DNA of 64,000 nt from Isoetes taiwanensis. Lineage: Eukaryota > Streptophyta > Lycopodiopsida > Isoetales > Isoetaceae. Made by a program: the position numbers and the translations under genes. A model generated the notes under the pieces. It ran no database searches. It was not told the origin of the DNA and saw only the letters and a list, made by a program, of their open reading frames with translations. The stretch's first letter is position 1; each line of letters begins with the position of its first letter. Below, in pieces: positions 10,801 through 21,459 of the stretch. Where the stretch lies: contig JAJEKV010000032.1 of the NCBI GenBank assembly GCA_021234155.1, forward strand, positions 10,856,099 through 10,920,098, read 5' to 3'.

Positions 10801-10914
10801 TAAGCGCGACAAACATAAGAACATATATATGATTGATATTTTTTTAATTTTGTCCCCTGCTATGAGAACTAATACCCTACCAACATGCGAAGATGTAGTT
10901 TATCTCAACATGCC

Positions 10915-13830
10915 TGTATGTTGGCGATGACTTAGGATGCTAGCTGACAAAAAATCAGAATTTAAGTCCGTACTATGCATTAATTACGAATTTACGAATG
11001 TCTTGCTACTGCAAAAGCGGGCCTTGACTTCTAACTGCCACAACGGGAGGAGTACAGGTCCAAACTCCATTCCGTCAGTTCCCCTTGCTTCGCGTTCTCA
11101 ACTGCATGTGATTGGCCACGTCCCAAGTGCAAAAGACCAAAACTCGGCACCCAAAACGCAAACCCTGCTAGAACCTGGCAACTCATAGGGTTTACGCCGG
11201 AGGCTCTATGCTTGTCGATTTGACTAGGACCTTGGCGTAGGTGTCTTGGCGTAGGGGGTGTTTGACGCCTTGAGCACGGACCCTAAAAACCACCCGGAAG
11301 CGGCTTGCCCCAAAAGTCTCTCGAAGGCCCGCTCCCGGGCAACGGGCAACTTCCCTCTCCGTAACCGTGATCGTCTCTCGCCAATGGACTCGTAGCGTCG
11401 ACATTGCCCTAGGGACCAAGTTTTGTGGCCGAAGCCCACCCCTTCTCGAAGAAGCGCCAAACTATCTCATGTGCAACACACTCGTGAGTCAATTGGCCTA
11501 GAGGTGGTCTGAATCTTGCAATGTAGGGCGTAAGTGTTTCTTTCTTTTGCAAAACCGACCGTGTAACTTAGTCCCTAGGGTAATTTTGGCATTAGGACGA
11601 TGTGGCGAAGTCGGATCGGCATTTTGACCTCCGCGAATGTCCGAACGACAAAACACTTTGGTTTCTACTGTCGCCGCGGGGCGAGACGCGGTTTGATATG
11701 TTCTCGGGACGGAGGATTTTTTGGACCTTCTCGGACCAGGTTCCTTGAACAAAGGATTCAACTGGTCGGATACGGGAACCGAGATCGGGAGTGTGGTCTT
11801 TAGCATACGCCCCGGCCGGGCTTATTTGCCGAGAAAGGCTGCCTTGGGAAGCTTTTGGGGCTCGCCTCTTGGGTTGGACTCTCCCTCTAATGAGGAGGCC
11901 TTGCAAGGTCGGCCTTGTTTGACTTGGGCAAGTGTGCCGGGCTCGCTGCCCAACAACAGGCTGCCTTGACCGTTCTAATGCAAACTCTTTGATCTAAACC
12001 TTATCCAAAATTTTTGAAAGTTGGCTGTATGTTGGCGATGACTTAGGAAACTAGCGACAAAAATCAGAATTTAAGTCCGTACTATGCATTAATTACGAAT
12101 TTACTTAATGTCTTGCTACCGCAAAAGCGGGCCTTGACTTCTAACCGCCACAACGGGAGGAGAGTACAGGTCCAAACTCCATTCCGTCAGTTCCCTTGCT
12201 TCGCGTTCTCAATCGCATGTGATCGGCCACGCCCCAAGTGCAAAAGACCAAAACTTCGGCACCAAAAGCGCAAACCCCCGCTAGAACACCGGCCAACTCA
12301 TAGGGTTTACGTTTGAGGAGGCTCTATCCTTGTCCGATTTGACTAGGGCCTTATTTGTGTCTTGACGTAGAGGGGGGTGTTGACGCCGCAGCACGGACCC
12401 TAAAACCACCGGAAGCGGCTTGCCCCAAAAGTCCTCCCCGAAGGCCACGGCGACGGACGGGCAACTTCCCCTCTCGGGAACCGTGATCCGTCTCGCCAAT
12501 GGACTCGAACGCCGACATTGCCCTAGGGACCAAGTTTTGTGGCGAAGCCCACCCCTTCTTGAAGAAGCGCCAAACTATCTCATGTGCAACACACTTTCGT
12601 AGTCAATTGGCCTAGGAGGTGGTGGCGAATACCGCAATGTAGGGCGTAAGTATTTCTTTCTTTTGCAAAACTGACCGTGTAATCGGGTCCCTAGGGTAAC
12701 TTTGGCATTCCGGACGATGTGGCGAAGTCGGATCGCCATTTCGAACCTCCGCCAATGTCCGAACGACAAAACACTTTGGTTTTCTACATCGCCGCCCGCA
12801 GACGCCAGCGGTTTGATATGTTCTCGGGGACGGATGTTGGATTTTTGGACCTTTCCGGACTAGGTTCCTTGAACAAAGGATTCAACGATGGGATACGGAA
12901 CCCAGATCCCGGGAGTGTGGTCTTTAGTGTCGCCCCGTGCGGGAGCTGCCGGGAAAGGTGCCTCGGGAAGCTTTTTGGGGCTCGCCTCCGGGGTTGGACT
13001 CTCCCTCTAATGAGGAGGCCTTGCAAGGTCCCCGGCCTTGTTTGACTTGGGCAAGTGTGCTGCTCATTTACGCCTAACAACAGTCTGCCTGCCGTTTCTA
13101 ATGCAAACTATTTGATCTAAACCTTATCCAAAATTTTTGAAAGTTGGTCTGTATGTTGGCGATGACTTAGGAAGCTTCGACAAAAAAATCAGAATTTAAG
13201 TCCCATTTCTGAAATTAATTTAATGCCTTGCTACCGCAAAAGTGGGCCTTGACTTCTAACCGCCACAACGGAGGAGTACGATCCAAACTCCATTCCGCCA
13301 GTTCCTCTTGCTTCGCGTTCTCAATCTGCATGTGATCGGCCACGCCCCAAGTGCAAAAGACCAAAACTCAAGACCCAAAACGCAAACCCCGCTAGAACCC
13401 GGCAACTCATAGGGTTTACGTTTGGGAGGCTCTATTCTTGTCGATTCGACTAGGACCTTTTGCTAGTGTCTTGACGTAGAGGGGGTGTTGACGCCAAAGC
13501 ACGGACCCTAAAACCACTGGAAGCGGCTTGCCCCAAAAGTCCTCTCCGGAAGGCCCCCGGGCGACGGACGGGCAACTTTTCCTCTCCGGGAAAGTGATTC
13601 GGCTCGCCAATGGACTCGAACGCCGACATTGCCCTAGGGACCAAGTTTTGTGGCGAAGGCCACCCCTTCTCGAAGAAGCGCCAAACTATCTTATGTCCAA
13701 CACACTCGTAGTCAATTGGCCTAGGAGGTGGCCATTTGAATACCGCAATGTAGGGCGTAAGTGTCGCTTTTTGCAAACCGACCGCGGTAACTTAGCCCAT
13801 AGGGTAATTTTGGCATTCCAAACGATAAGC
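10915..13830. repeat. 1.1-kb tandem repeat, about 2.6 units
   Basis: Units begin with TGTATGTTGGCGATGACTTA at 10915, 12026 and 13150 (periods 1,111 and 1,124). The third is cut off after about 680 bp, where subterminal sequence begins. The copies differ by many small insertions and deletions that are not multiples of three, and open frames are not conserved between copies. I see no protein family and therefore call it non-coding, possibly an old captured fragment. Confidence 0.85.
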
Positions 13831-13859
13831 GACGCCAGATAATTTTTTTTCGCACTTAA

Positions 13860-14406
13860 AAAAAAAAATAGTGACGCCGTTAAACGACGTTGTTTACGTG
13901 GCGCTCTGCCGACAATAGCGTGGACGGACGATGCCGCCACGCCGGCAAAACCGCCGCCACGCCGATATTCTAGGCGCCGTTTAACGACGCCATGTCGACG
14001 GCAGGACACTTTGGCGTGCCACCGGGCATGTCGGCAAGCCACTTAAGCCGACCGGGTCACGCCGATTTTTTAGTCGCCGCTCAACGACGCCATGTCGACG
14101 CGTGGCGTAACACGGTGGCGTGCCACACCGGCATGTCGCCAGAAGCCACTTGGCCGGATGTGCCACGCGATACGGAGACGCCGTTCAACGACGCCCGGTG
14201 GCGACGTGTTTTGACACGCAGGCCTGCCAGCTTGGCAGCAGTACCATGCCATGCAGGCCAATCCGACACGTCAGCCCTGAGAAACGTCGTTGAACGACGT
14301 CGAAACGACGTTGTCGTCGTTGAACGACGATGTCGTCGATGTTCGACGACGACCCGTCGTTTATCGACGTCGCGACGTCGTTGGACGTCGACTATCCCTT
14401 GCAGTG
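13860..14406. repeat. right subterminal array of the CACTA element
   Basis: Rich in CGCCGTT, AACGACGCC and GACGTCGT motifs, becoming a dense CGTCG palindrome cluster at 14280-14395 just inside the right end. It mirrors the left array. Confidence 0.75.
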
Positions 14407-14787
14407 AAGATCTCAAGCATTTAAGGCCCAGATACCATAAAATATCAGAGCCACGAGATCTTTTACCTGAAATTTGCGCTTCCATCTGTTTTCTGACAAA
14501 TATGAACAGCTGAAGAGATAACATCACAGAAGCTGACACTAATCTGCTAACACAGGCCATGCACATGCATCAGCAATGAAGAACCATGAGAAGATTTTGG
14601 CACATCAGAAATATGATGCATAGCATATATTTTACCTATAACCTTTATCAAGATGATCAAGAATACAAACTTCAAGGCTGTTACTAGGCGCTTGACAACA
14701 TAAGAATCATGTCTGGATCCTGCATTCTTAAAAAGCTTCACCATATTCCCCATGGGAAGCTTGAAAAGGAAGACAAATGCTTTGAAA

Positions 14788-16383
14788 GAAAGGAAGGAAG
14801 GAAGTATATTTTAACGCCCACGGAGGCCAACTGGCCTATGAGATGGTGATACAATGTAGTGGAAAATTTTCAAACACAAAAGAAAACAACAGAAACCCTG
14901 TACAATGTGTCTCTACCACTGGGATGAAAAACCCCCCCATGTGGGAGGAAAAACCCTTGTAGTAGGCGTTGAGAGGCCCTTTTCGGGCTCAAATTCCCGT
15001 GTCTTTGTGAGGGACTCCACGACGGTGGAGACTTGCGAGAATATAGGATCGCGAGACATGCCACCATTGGCGAAGCCCGACAATTGATGAATTGCTATCT
15101 CGGGAGCATCGAGATCGGCATGAGCTGCGCCGGATGTGTGCATATATGCCGGGCATTCCTATAGAGCATGGTGTTCATCTTCTACTATCTCGCATGTGAC
15201 AAAGATCGACATAATCTCTCATGCCGGGGATTCCCGCCCTCCATCCATACCCCCATGCGATGTCTCAATTCGAGATGGTGGGACCACGCCCCTTATTGCA
15301 GCTATAGCTCTCGTTTCTTGGTAGAGATGTGTGCCTTCGGATCTGGGGTGGGGGCGTGTTCAAGCGACGGATTGACTGCGTGTGGTAGTGCTCTGCTTTT
15401 GGGCTTTGCAATAGTGGGCGATCCCACGAGAGAGGCAAAGAAAGCGCCATTCAAATGCTCCTCGCCCGCGATATCCGACATATCCATAATGTGTTGATAG
15501 TCTATGGACCATCTTGCGAACCATCCCCTACAATGCTCTGCCACACTCTCTTCGGATGTTGTGGCCCTTGTGCCAATAATGAGCAGGAGGAAGACGTTGT
15601 GCATCCATTCTCAACCTTATGGAAATACGCAAGGTGCTCTGCAAGATAGCGAATCGTTGCGTAGGGCCAAAAGCCGGCCTCATACAAACAAAATCGGATA
15701 AGGCACCGTGGTCCTTGACGCCTAGGTCGTATGTCGAAAGCCTTCGTACCTCTCTCTAGCTTATCCCAAGTACCCTTGCTAAGCCGGCCCCTGGACCTCT
15801 ACCCCATACAACAATACCGGTTCCACGGTGTTGAACAGGTGTGCTTTATGCGTCCAATCGCAGAGATCTATTCTCAGAATGACTATTCTCGCATTGCATA
15901 TAGGGCTTTCCATCCCGCCCGACCCTTCCTTCTATCTGATCATCCCATAGCATGTTAGCAGAGAAATCGATTCCCGGATACTCAAAGGTTCTTACAACTT
16001 CCATCCTTTGTCCTCGTAATAGAAGTCACGGAATATCATCTTTGTGCTTGACGGGATTGGCAACAGACTTGGTTTTCGGGTTGGTTATTTGTCATTCCTC
16101 GCTATGTCACGAGAATGATTGAGAGCATCAAATGTTCCCGCATACTCCTAGTCTGTATGGGATAATAAGCCCGGATCGCCCCGCATAGAGCAACTGTTTT
16201 ACTGTATATGCCTCTGGCAACTGTGGGCCACCACCTCCATGTTCTTGCATCCAGGTCTCCAACTTGTCAATATAGAGTCCAAAAAGCGTTGGAGATAACG
16301 GGCATCCCTGTTTAACACCTATGGTGTTGTTCACCCGGTGGTCTGACGCAGGCAAAGTGGCATATATTCCGTCATAGAGTCGG
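14788..16383 (-). mobile_element. 5'-truncated LINE in an intron of the 5-phosphatase gene
   Basis: On the minus strand, 16355-16128 encodes the reverse transcriptase motif IGVKQGCPLSPTLFGLYIDK. The following active site is altered (YAGR instead of YADD). The element ends in CGTGGGCGTTAAAATATACTT and a CTTCC-rich tail. The flanks carry a 7-bp match, TTTGAAA, at 14781-14787 and 16384-16390, a plausible target duplication. The frame is broken repeatedly. Confidence 0.75.
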
Positions 16384-16590
16384 TTTGAAATATACTATCT
16401 ATATTATAGAGCTAAGACAAGATCCAAAGAAGAGGCATTTCATCCCAAAAAAACAAAAACCTACCCTTCTATTCATATTCCAAGTAACAATGTATACTTG
16501 AAAGCCCTCTAAGCAAAAACTAGGTAAAGAAATTTCGACAAACTCAGTTGATTTCTGCATCCTGGACATGGTCTCTCATGAATGAGGGAC

Positions 16591-16598
16591 TATTTATA
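16591..16598 (-). promoter_or_regulatory. possible TATA box of the 5-phosphatase pseudogene
   Basis: TATAAATA on the minus strand is 22 nt upstream of the proposed start codon (16569). That is rather close, so either the leader is almost absent or the match is chance. Confidence 0.3.
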
Positions 16599-16599
16599 C

Positions 16600-17333
16600 A
16601 CAGCAAAGGCGATAAGACAAGATCTGTATGTAGCAAAATACACGGCCCACCGCTTTTGCAAAAAGCCGAGATAAACCCTAAGGCCAATTTAGCCTGGTTG
16701 CGAGCAAACATAATCCTGTCCAATTGCGAGAAATAGAGCATCTTTTATTTTTCTGGATCAAACTAATTTTAACAAAGATTCTTATACTAACCTTGTCCAT
16801 ATTTGGCTTACGGCTTACGGCTTGCTTATAGCTCCAGAGTTGGCATCATCCAATTCCAACCTGTTTCCTCATCACGAAAATACGAGTTTCGATTCGATCA
16901 GATGTGGCAAATAGGCTTGCAATATGGCTGGGCGGCCCTATCGCTGCAAAATTGAGCTCTTAATGCAAATAGACCATAACCATTACTTTTAGAAATATTT
17001 TTCTAAGGCAAATAGACCACAACCATTATCTTTAGAAATAACTTTTTAAGTTAATGTTGTCAACAAAAATGCCCTATTGGCCAACATTTGTCAAAAATAG
17101 AAAAAGAGTGTGTTTTTTGCTAGGGCGTATTTTTGTGTCGCCATGTGGCGCCAGCCTACACTGGGGAATGGAATTAGGATCGACCATTTTTGTAAATCTC
17201 CGTTTCGAAAGGACGATGGATTGGTAGACCTTTAAACCTTGTCGGATCTGGCTGACAAGAACTCTCTTTTGATCATGCAAAAACTCTAAAAACGTGTCGT
17301 ATCAGCAAAACTGCCTCCCCTTTTTCTATTTTC
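16600..17333. other. no gene recognised
   Basis: Upstream flank of the 5-phosphatase pseudogene. A short repeat (GGCAAATAGACCA-CAACCATTA) occurs twice near 16965 and 17010. Nothing else stands out. Confidence 0.4.
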
Positions 17334-17452
17334 TAGGGGAATGGAGGTTGGTCCTTCATTCTCTGTTTTGCAGGTGATCCGCTCCCGGCTAATGCCGCTC
17401 GCAGGACCCCATCTACAAAACAGGGAATGGAGTCCCAACCTCCATTCCCCTA
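17334..17452. repeat. 119-bp hairpin (foldback)
   Basis: Arms 17334-17373 and 17413-17452 are 40 nt each and nearly complementary, beginning TAGGGGAATGGAGGTTGG. The loop is 39 nt. It may be a small MITE or a small-RNA-type hairpin. Confidence 0.8.
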
Positions 17453-17789
17453 TATAATTTAGACTATACAATGTGATTTTGTTTACTTATATTGCCCCGT
17501 TCCATATTCATGTTGCATGCATTATTTCCCATCATTGATTGCGGAGTTTCTCACAAACTCCAGCTTTAATAATCTGTGCTAGACATTTACGTAGTTTTAA
17601 ATCCTCAAAAATGTTGGTTTCGTCTACATACTATATAATGCATGTGGACTCTCGACCTAAGCCTCAATTTTAGTTCGTTGCGTCAAAATTTAATGTAGCC
17701 ACGGACCTTGCATTTTCTCAGAAGCATTCCATGTAAATTTCTTGCTTATTTGCTCCCATTCTTCATTTTTTTTTTGGAGCCATTTCTCA

Positions 17790-18050
17790 TCATCCCCCAT
17801 TCTTAGTAGAAATCCCCATGTTCTAAATTGCAATTCCCCTATTACTCCCTCATTACCCCCAGTACCCCTGACTACCCCGTTTCTCCGCATCCTTCATTCT
17901 TCTTTTTTACAGAAAATCCCCATGTGCTAAATTGCAATCCTCCAATACTCCCTCATTACCCTACTAACACTGACTAGCCCATTTCTTGTCACCTCCTATT
18001 CTTCATTTTTTTAGTAGAAATCCCCATGTTCTAAATTGCAATCCCCTAGA
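17790..18050. repeat. 104-bp tandem repeat next to an LTR
   Basis: AATCCCCATGTTCTAAATTG (with small changes) recurs three times between about 17810 and 18045 at roughly 104-bp spacing. The array directly precedes the polypurine tract of the LTR element. Confidence 0.7.
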
Positions 18051-19208
18051 TGATGCTGAGGACAACATTATCCTAAGGGGGGGAGAATGTGACGTTCCCT
18101 GGAAATATATGTGATAAATACATATATTTCTAGGCCTCGTCACTGTACAAGCCTATCATTATAGCCTTGTACACCATAGTAAGTGGAGAAGGGAGCATGG
18201 CCAAGTTATTTACATAACTTAGCCAACCTTAGGCTTAAGGCCATTTCCTTAACCTAGTGGGCACCCACCACATGGAAGAACCCCATTGGAGCCACGTGGC
18301 AGTGACATGGAACCCTAACCTATAAGTACCCTAACCCTAACCCTAGGCCACATTTTGGCTCCACCTACCTTGTGACCTGTTCTTCGCTGGGAACTCCGTT
18401 TCGAACACCGTTCATCGCAGCGTAGCTCAGATCGATAGCTCCAAGGCGATACGCTCATCAGAAGGAGGAATCACTCGACTCATCATCAAGTCATGGAGAC
18501 CCCAGGAGTTGGAGGAAGTTCGTCTGGAACAGGTATTCATAATAGCTTCATAGGTAGATCATTTGGAATCTAAGATTCCAGATGAGCTAGTATCTTATCT
18601 TGCTAGTAGAGACTTCCTAGAACACTCAATCTAGGTTTGGACCCTAATCAATGAACCCTAACTGTAAGTTAGATGCCTGTGATTAGGATTAGATGTATCT
18701 TCATTATTGATCATGTTATGTTGATGTATAATGTTGGTTGATCTTGCACCTCTTGTGTATTGGGAAGGGGGGTAGAGACTTAGTGGCTATTATCTAGATG
18801 ATGCTTCTAATTTAGACCCTTAGTTCCTATTATTATGTGGCCTCTGCATAGGAATCCACCCGGCTACAGGGGCTATGAAATGACTTAGCACTATACAACA
18901 GGGCTAGTGGTAAAGTGGATGGGGGTCCCTGCTGAGCGTGGCTATTGGGGACCCATAGTGGGCTAGGTCTATAGTCAGTCACTTCGTGTGGGCCGGGTAT
19001 GGGTCCGACACTTCCTGCGTCAATGGTGTCGCCCTGACCCTCAGGAGTTGCAGGTGTTGGCCAAACTCTTGTTTTGGGGAGTTTAGTCGGGAATGAATCA
19101 TGTGTCGCCACGATTCTCTAGCCGCCCATGGAACCACTAGACCTCGGGAAAGGGATATAGAACCCTTCCTACTTCATCGGTCTTTGGAGATGCAATCCGA
19201 AGTAGTCT
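18050..19208 (+). mobile_element. 3' end of an LTR retrotransposon: polypurine tract and LTR
   Basis: The sequence GATGCTGAGGACAACATTAT is followed by a polypurine tract AAGGGGGGGAGAA and then TGTGACGTTCC, the usual layout at the end of a plant polyprotein and the start of the 3' LTR. The LTR would run from about 18085 to about 19200 and contains a TATA-like CCTATAAGTACC. The upstream polyprotein is missing; only the tandem repeat precedes the tract. The exact 3' end and the target duplication were not found. Confidence 0.6.
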
Positions 19209-19210
19209 GG

Positions 19211-19500
19211 ATGACTTGGCATATGCATTTATAAGAGTGCTGTAAGTTACAGTATCAGGATCAATACATGTAATGCCCATCTCTGACAAAAGAGCGTCGG
19301 CCACTAGGTATAGTTTCGCCTTGCTGAAGATATTCAACATGGAATTATACACTACTTTATCAGGGCACATACCTATCTGTTTGGATTTGTAGAAAAGCAT
19401 CATGGCTTTGGAATAGTCTTTCAATTTTCCAGCCAGCTGAATAAGTGTGCTGTAAACTACCAAATCAGGCTGAACACCCCGTTCTTCCATTCGATGGAAC
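19211..19500 (-). pseudogene. P-class PPR protein fragment (At5g39980-like)
   Basis: The minus strand encodes WFHRMEERGVQPDLVVYSTL, then KDYSKAMMLFYKSKQIGMCP and DTVTYSTLINAYAKSS: about 2.5 pentatricopeptide motifs of 35 residues. P-class PPR proteins bind organellar RNA, and the pattern resembles the chloroplast protein At5g39980. The match ends abruptly at AKSS where the LTR begins. On the other side it ends in a GCTTT/GCCTT-rich low-complexity stretch. It is a captured or cut-off fragment. Confidence 0.7.
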
Positions 19501-19509
19501 CATGATACA

Positions 19510-20520
19510 ACAACCAAAGCAAAGAAAAGCAAGGCAAGGCAAGGCACAATACAGCAAAACCAAAGCAGGCAAAGCAAGGCAGACTCACAATAGATATGGA
19601 ATAGGCAGATGCAGGCAAGGAGAACCCCACGGGCAGGAAACTAGGTACATAATAGATGGGCGAGAATAGATGGTCGTGGATCCGATAGCAACCAATGCGT
19701 CTGCCCACTCTAGACCCTGTGAGCGTGCTGCCAAGGAAGATGGGTGCTACCGGACCATGGGGGCTACAGGAAGATGAGAGCAAGCATAAAACAAAGGGAG
19801 CTCCAAGCTTTTAGAAATCAAGTCTGTATAATCTGGTGCTACAAGAAGATGGGCAAGCACAAAATAATGTTACCTCCAAGCTATTGGAAATTAGAATTGT
19901 TTGCCCGTGAGCATAGAGCAGTGTGGTGAAAATCCGGTATGACTGAAGCTACCGGATTGAAATTGCTGATGCTAAGCTGTTGCTCGAAGTTGTCTACCAA
20001 AAATCCTGCCAGTAGTCAGAAATCATGCTGTAAGCATGTGTCGTGAAACCGATGCTCTCTGAGCAGCCATGGCGTGAAACCAATCCACTGTGCAGTGGCC
20101 TCTCCGGTTAGCCGGTTTCGAGATGGCTACCCATCAACAGAGGCCACCGCCAATTTACAGCCAATAATGGGTTTAAGGCAGTTATTGGCATATTCTGGGC
20201 ATATACTTGGAATATGCCACAAACCCACGTAAATGAGGGTTTGCCCCCTTAGGGGCAACCCAAAAATGTTGAAGACCTGATCTCTTTTTTATTTGATATT
20301 TTCTGTAATATGAAGATCTATGATCTCATAACTGCTGTTCTTGGAACTATACTTTTTTGCGAACTTTCCAATGCTATATAAGTTGTATTATTAGTTGTTG
20401 AAGTTGTTGATTAAGTTAAAAAACTTAAAGAAAGAGTAGGCCATTATCATTTATAATGGCAGATTTATAATGGCAGGTTGAAACATAATGAAATTCCCTA
20501 GTGTGTCCCTTTACGGTAGT
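19510..20520. other. no gene recognised
   Basis: Starts with an AAGGC/AAGCA microsatellite-like stretch (19510-19580). The remainder shows no coding or repeat structure that I can identify. Confidence 0.4.
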
Positions 20521-20529
20521 TTTCTCTTT

Positions 20530-20606
20530 TATATAATAGGTATCAATTATTGTAAACGAAAATCTTTTAAGCCCCTTTTAGGGCACGAACTTGTAATTTA
20601 GGGTTT
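20530..20606 (+). promoter_or_regulatory. eL14 promoter elements: TATA-like box and telo box
   Basis: A TATATAA motif is at 20530-20536. TAGGGTTT, the telo-box motif (reverse of AAACCCTA), is at 20599-20606, 46 bp before the ATG. Telo boxes are a known feature of plant ribosomal protein promoters. Confidence 0.6.
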
Positions 20607-20651
20607 TGTTGCAAACTTCCGAGGACAACCCTAGCGCCGGATCCAGCGAAA

Positions 20652-21459
20652 ATGGTAAGAGTTATTCGCTATGTTCTGTTCTTCTGTGTTCGTCATATGA
20701 TCCAAGGTTTCTATTTTTTGCAGCCTTTCAAAAGATTTGTTGAAATTGGAAGGGTGGCACTCATAAACTATGGGCCAGATTATGGGAAGCTGGTCGTCAT
20801 AGTTGATGTTATTGATCAAAATAGGGTAATAATCGTTGCTTTACATTTACAAGCGTTTTTTAGCAGTTATAATGCTGGTTTCTGAGCGAGTTGTCATGAA
20901 CAGGCTTTGATTGATTACCCTGATATTGTTAGGACATCTTGCAACTTCAAGCGTTTGTCCTTGACAGATATTAAGATAGACATTCCCAAAACGCCCAAAA
21001 AGTCAGAGCTAAAAGCCGCAATTGAAGCTGCAGGTGCGTGATACGAAATCTGTGTTTAGTTTAGGTATAGAACTCCTTGCATTTTTCATAAGAATGTCAG
21101 TAGCTGAATGTAAAATATATTATTAGTTTGGATTTGAGAAAAGATTTTTTTCAGTTTAGCAATGGGTTGTATTTGGAATTAGCATGTTTGTGAGTTCATT
21201 CCATTATAATATCCAGATGTTCAGAAGAGATGGGAGAACAGTTCTTGGGGTCGTAAGCTTATCGTCCAGAAGAAACGGGCATCTCTAAATGATTTTGACC
21301 GTTTCAAACTCATGGTGGCAAAAATTAAGGTATGATAATTTTTTAATACAAAGGAAGTTTGTGCAATGCAGGTTTTGAAACACGTTTGAACATTTTATGG
21401 CACATTTGCAGAGGGCTGCTGTTGTTAGAAGGGAGCTGTCAAAATTAAAAAAGGCTTAG
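20652..21459 (+). CDS. RPL14: 60S ribosomal protein L14 (eL14)
   Basis: Five exons, 20652-20654 (only the ATG), 20724-20825, 20904-21033, 21217-21329 and 21412-21459, have GT-AG borders and matching phases and give 131 residues. The protein begins [18 protein letters not shown] and contains [54 protein letters not shown] and [10 protein letters not shown]. These match plant eL14 along its whole length; the family is about 134 residues in Arabidopsis. It is a structural part of the cytosolic large ribosomal subunit, with an SH3-like N-terminal domain and a basic C-terminal tail. Splitting the start codon off as its own exon is unusual-looking but fits the donor GTAAGA and the acceptor TTTGCAG. 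No defect is visible, so it is probably functional. Confidence 0.95.

Larger units (their letters stand above)
7484..14406. mobile_element. non-autonomous CACTA (EnSpm) transposon, complete
   Basis: The left end is CACTACAAAAAAATTG and the right end, reverse-complemented, is CACTGCAAGGGATAG. Both ends start CACTRCAA, the CACTA hallmark. The 3-bp flanks 7481-7483 and 14407-14409 are both AAG, a normal CACTA target duplication. Length is 6,923 bp. Subterminal zones are packed with CGACG/CGTCG motifs. No transposase (TNPD/TNPA) reading frame can be recognised, so it would need help in trans. The interior is almost entirely repeats: a 238-bp duplication, a GA-rich block, a TTC/GAA array, a tRNA-like SINE, a 123-bp tandem repeat and a 1.1-kb tandem repeat. 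It is inserted in an intron of the 5-phosphatase gene. Confidence 0.9.
6829..16569 (-). pseudogene. inositol polyphosphate 5-phosphatase (5PTase11-like), broken by insertions and frameshifts
   Basis: Minus-strand exons of an IPPc domain are spread over 9.7 kb. Exon 16465-16569 encodes 35 residues ending FQVYIVTWNMNRR. Exon 14685-14759 has LPMGNMVKLFKNAGSRHDSY. An exon ending about 14476 has LFIFVRKQMEAQIS. Exon 7352-7476 has DIRIDKVVVG then GDVVGRQKGAVAVSLNIKK and FIACHLA. Exon 7018-7250 has NVEERN and the catalytic LIWLGDLNYRVEG. Exon 6829-6955 has GFQEGPMSFRPTYKYDIGSD. The order and motifs match plant 5PTase11, which removes the 5-phosphate of phosphoinositides. The frame is lost by one G in a five-G run (7446-7450) and again near 6899-6908. 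The exon that should carry the VVGLQE motif and the C-terminal PAWxDRIL exon are missing. A CACTA element and a LINE occupy two introns. I infer a pseudogene. Confidence 0.85.

Noticed and set aside
11192-13080. Many GC-rich open frames within the 1.1-kb repeat
   Set aside because: The frames are not kept between tandem copies because indels are not multiples of three.
7500-14400. Possible CRISPR-like array, given evenly placed repeats
   Set aside because: Units are 123 bp or 1.1 kb without unique spacers, the setting is eukaryotic, and no cas genes are present.
13686-14566. Arg/His-rich frames of 100-170 codons
   Set aside because: They are read through CGACG/CGTCG subterminal repeats, which lack stops by composition; only the part above about 14410 is real coding sequence, in another context.
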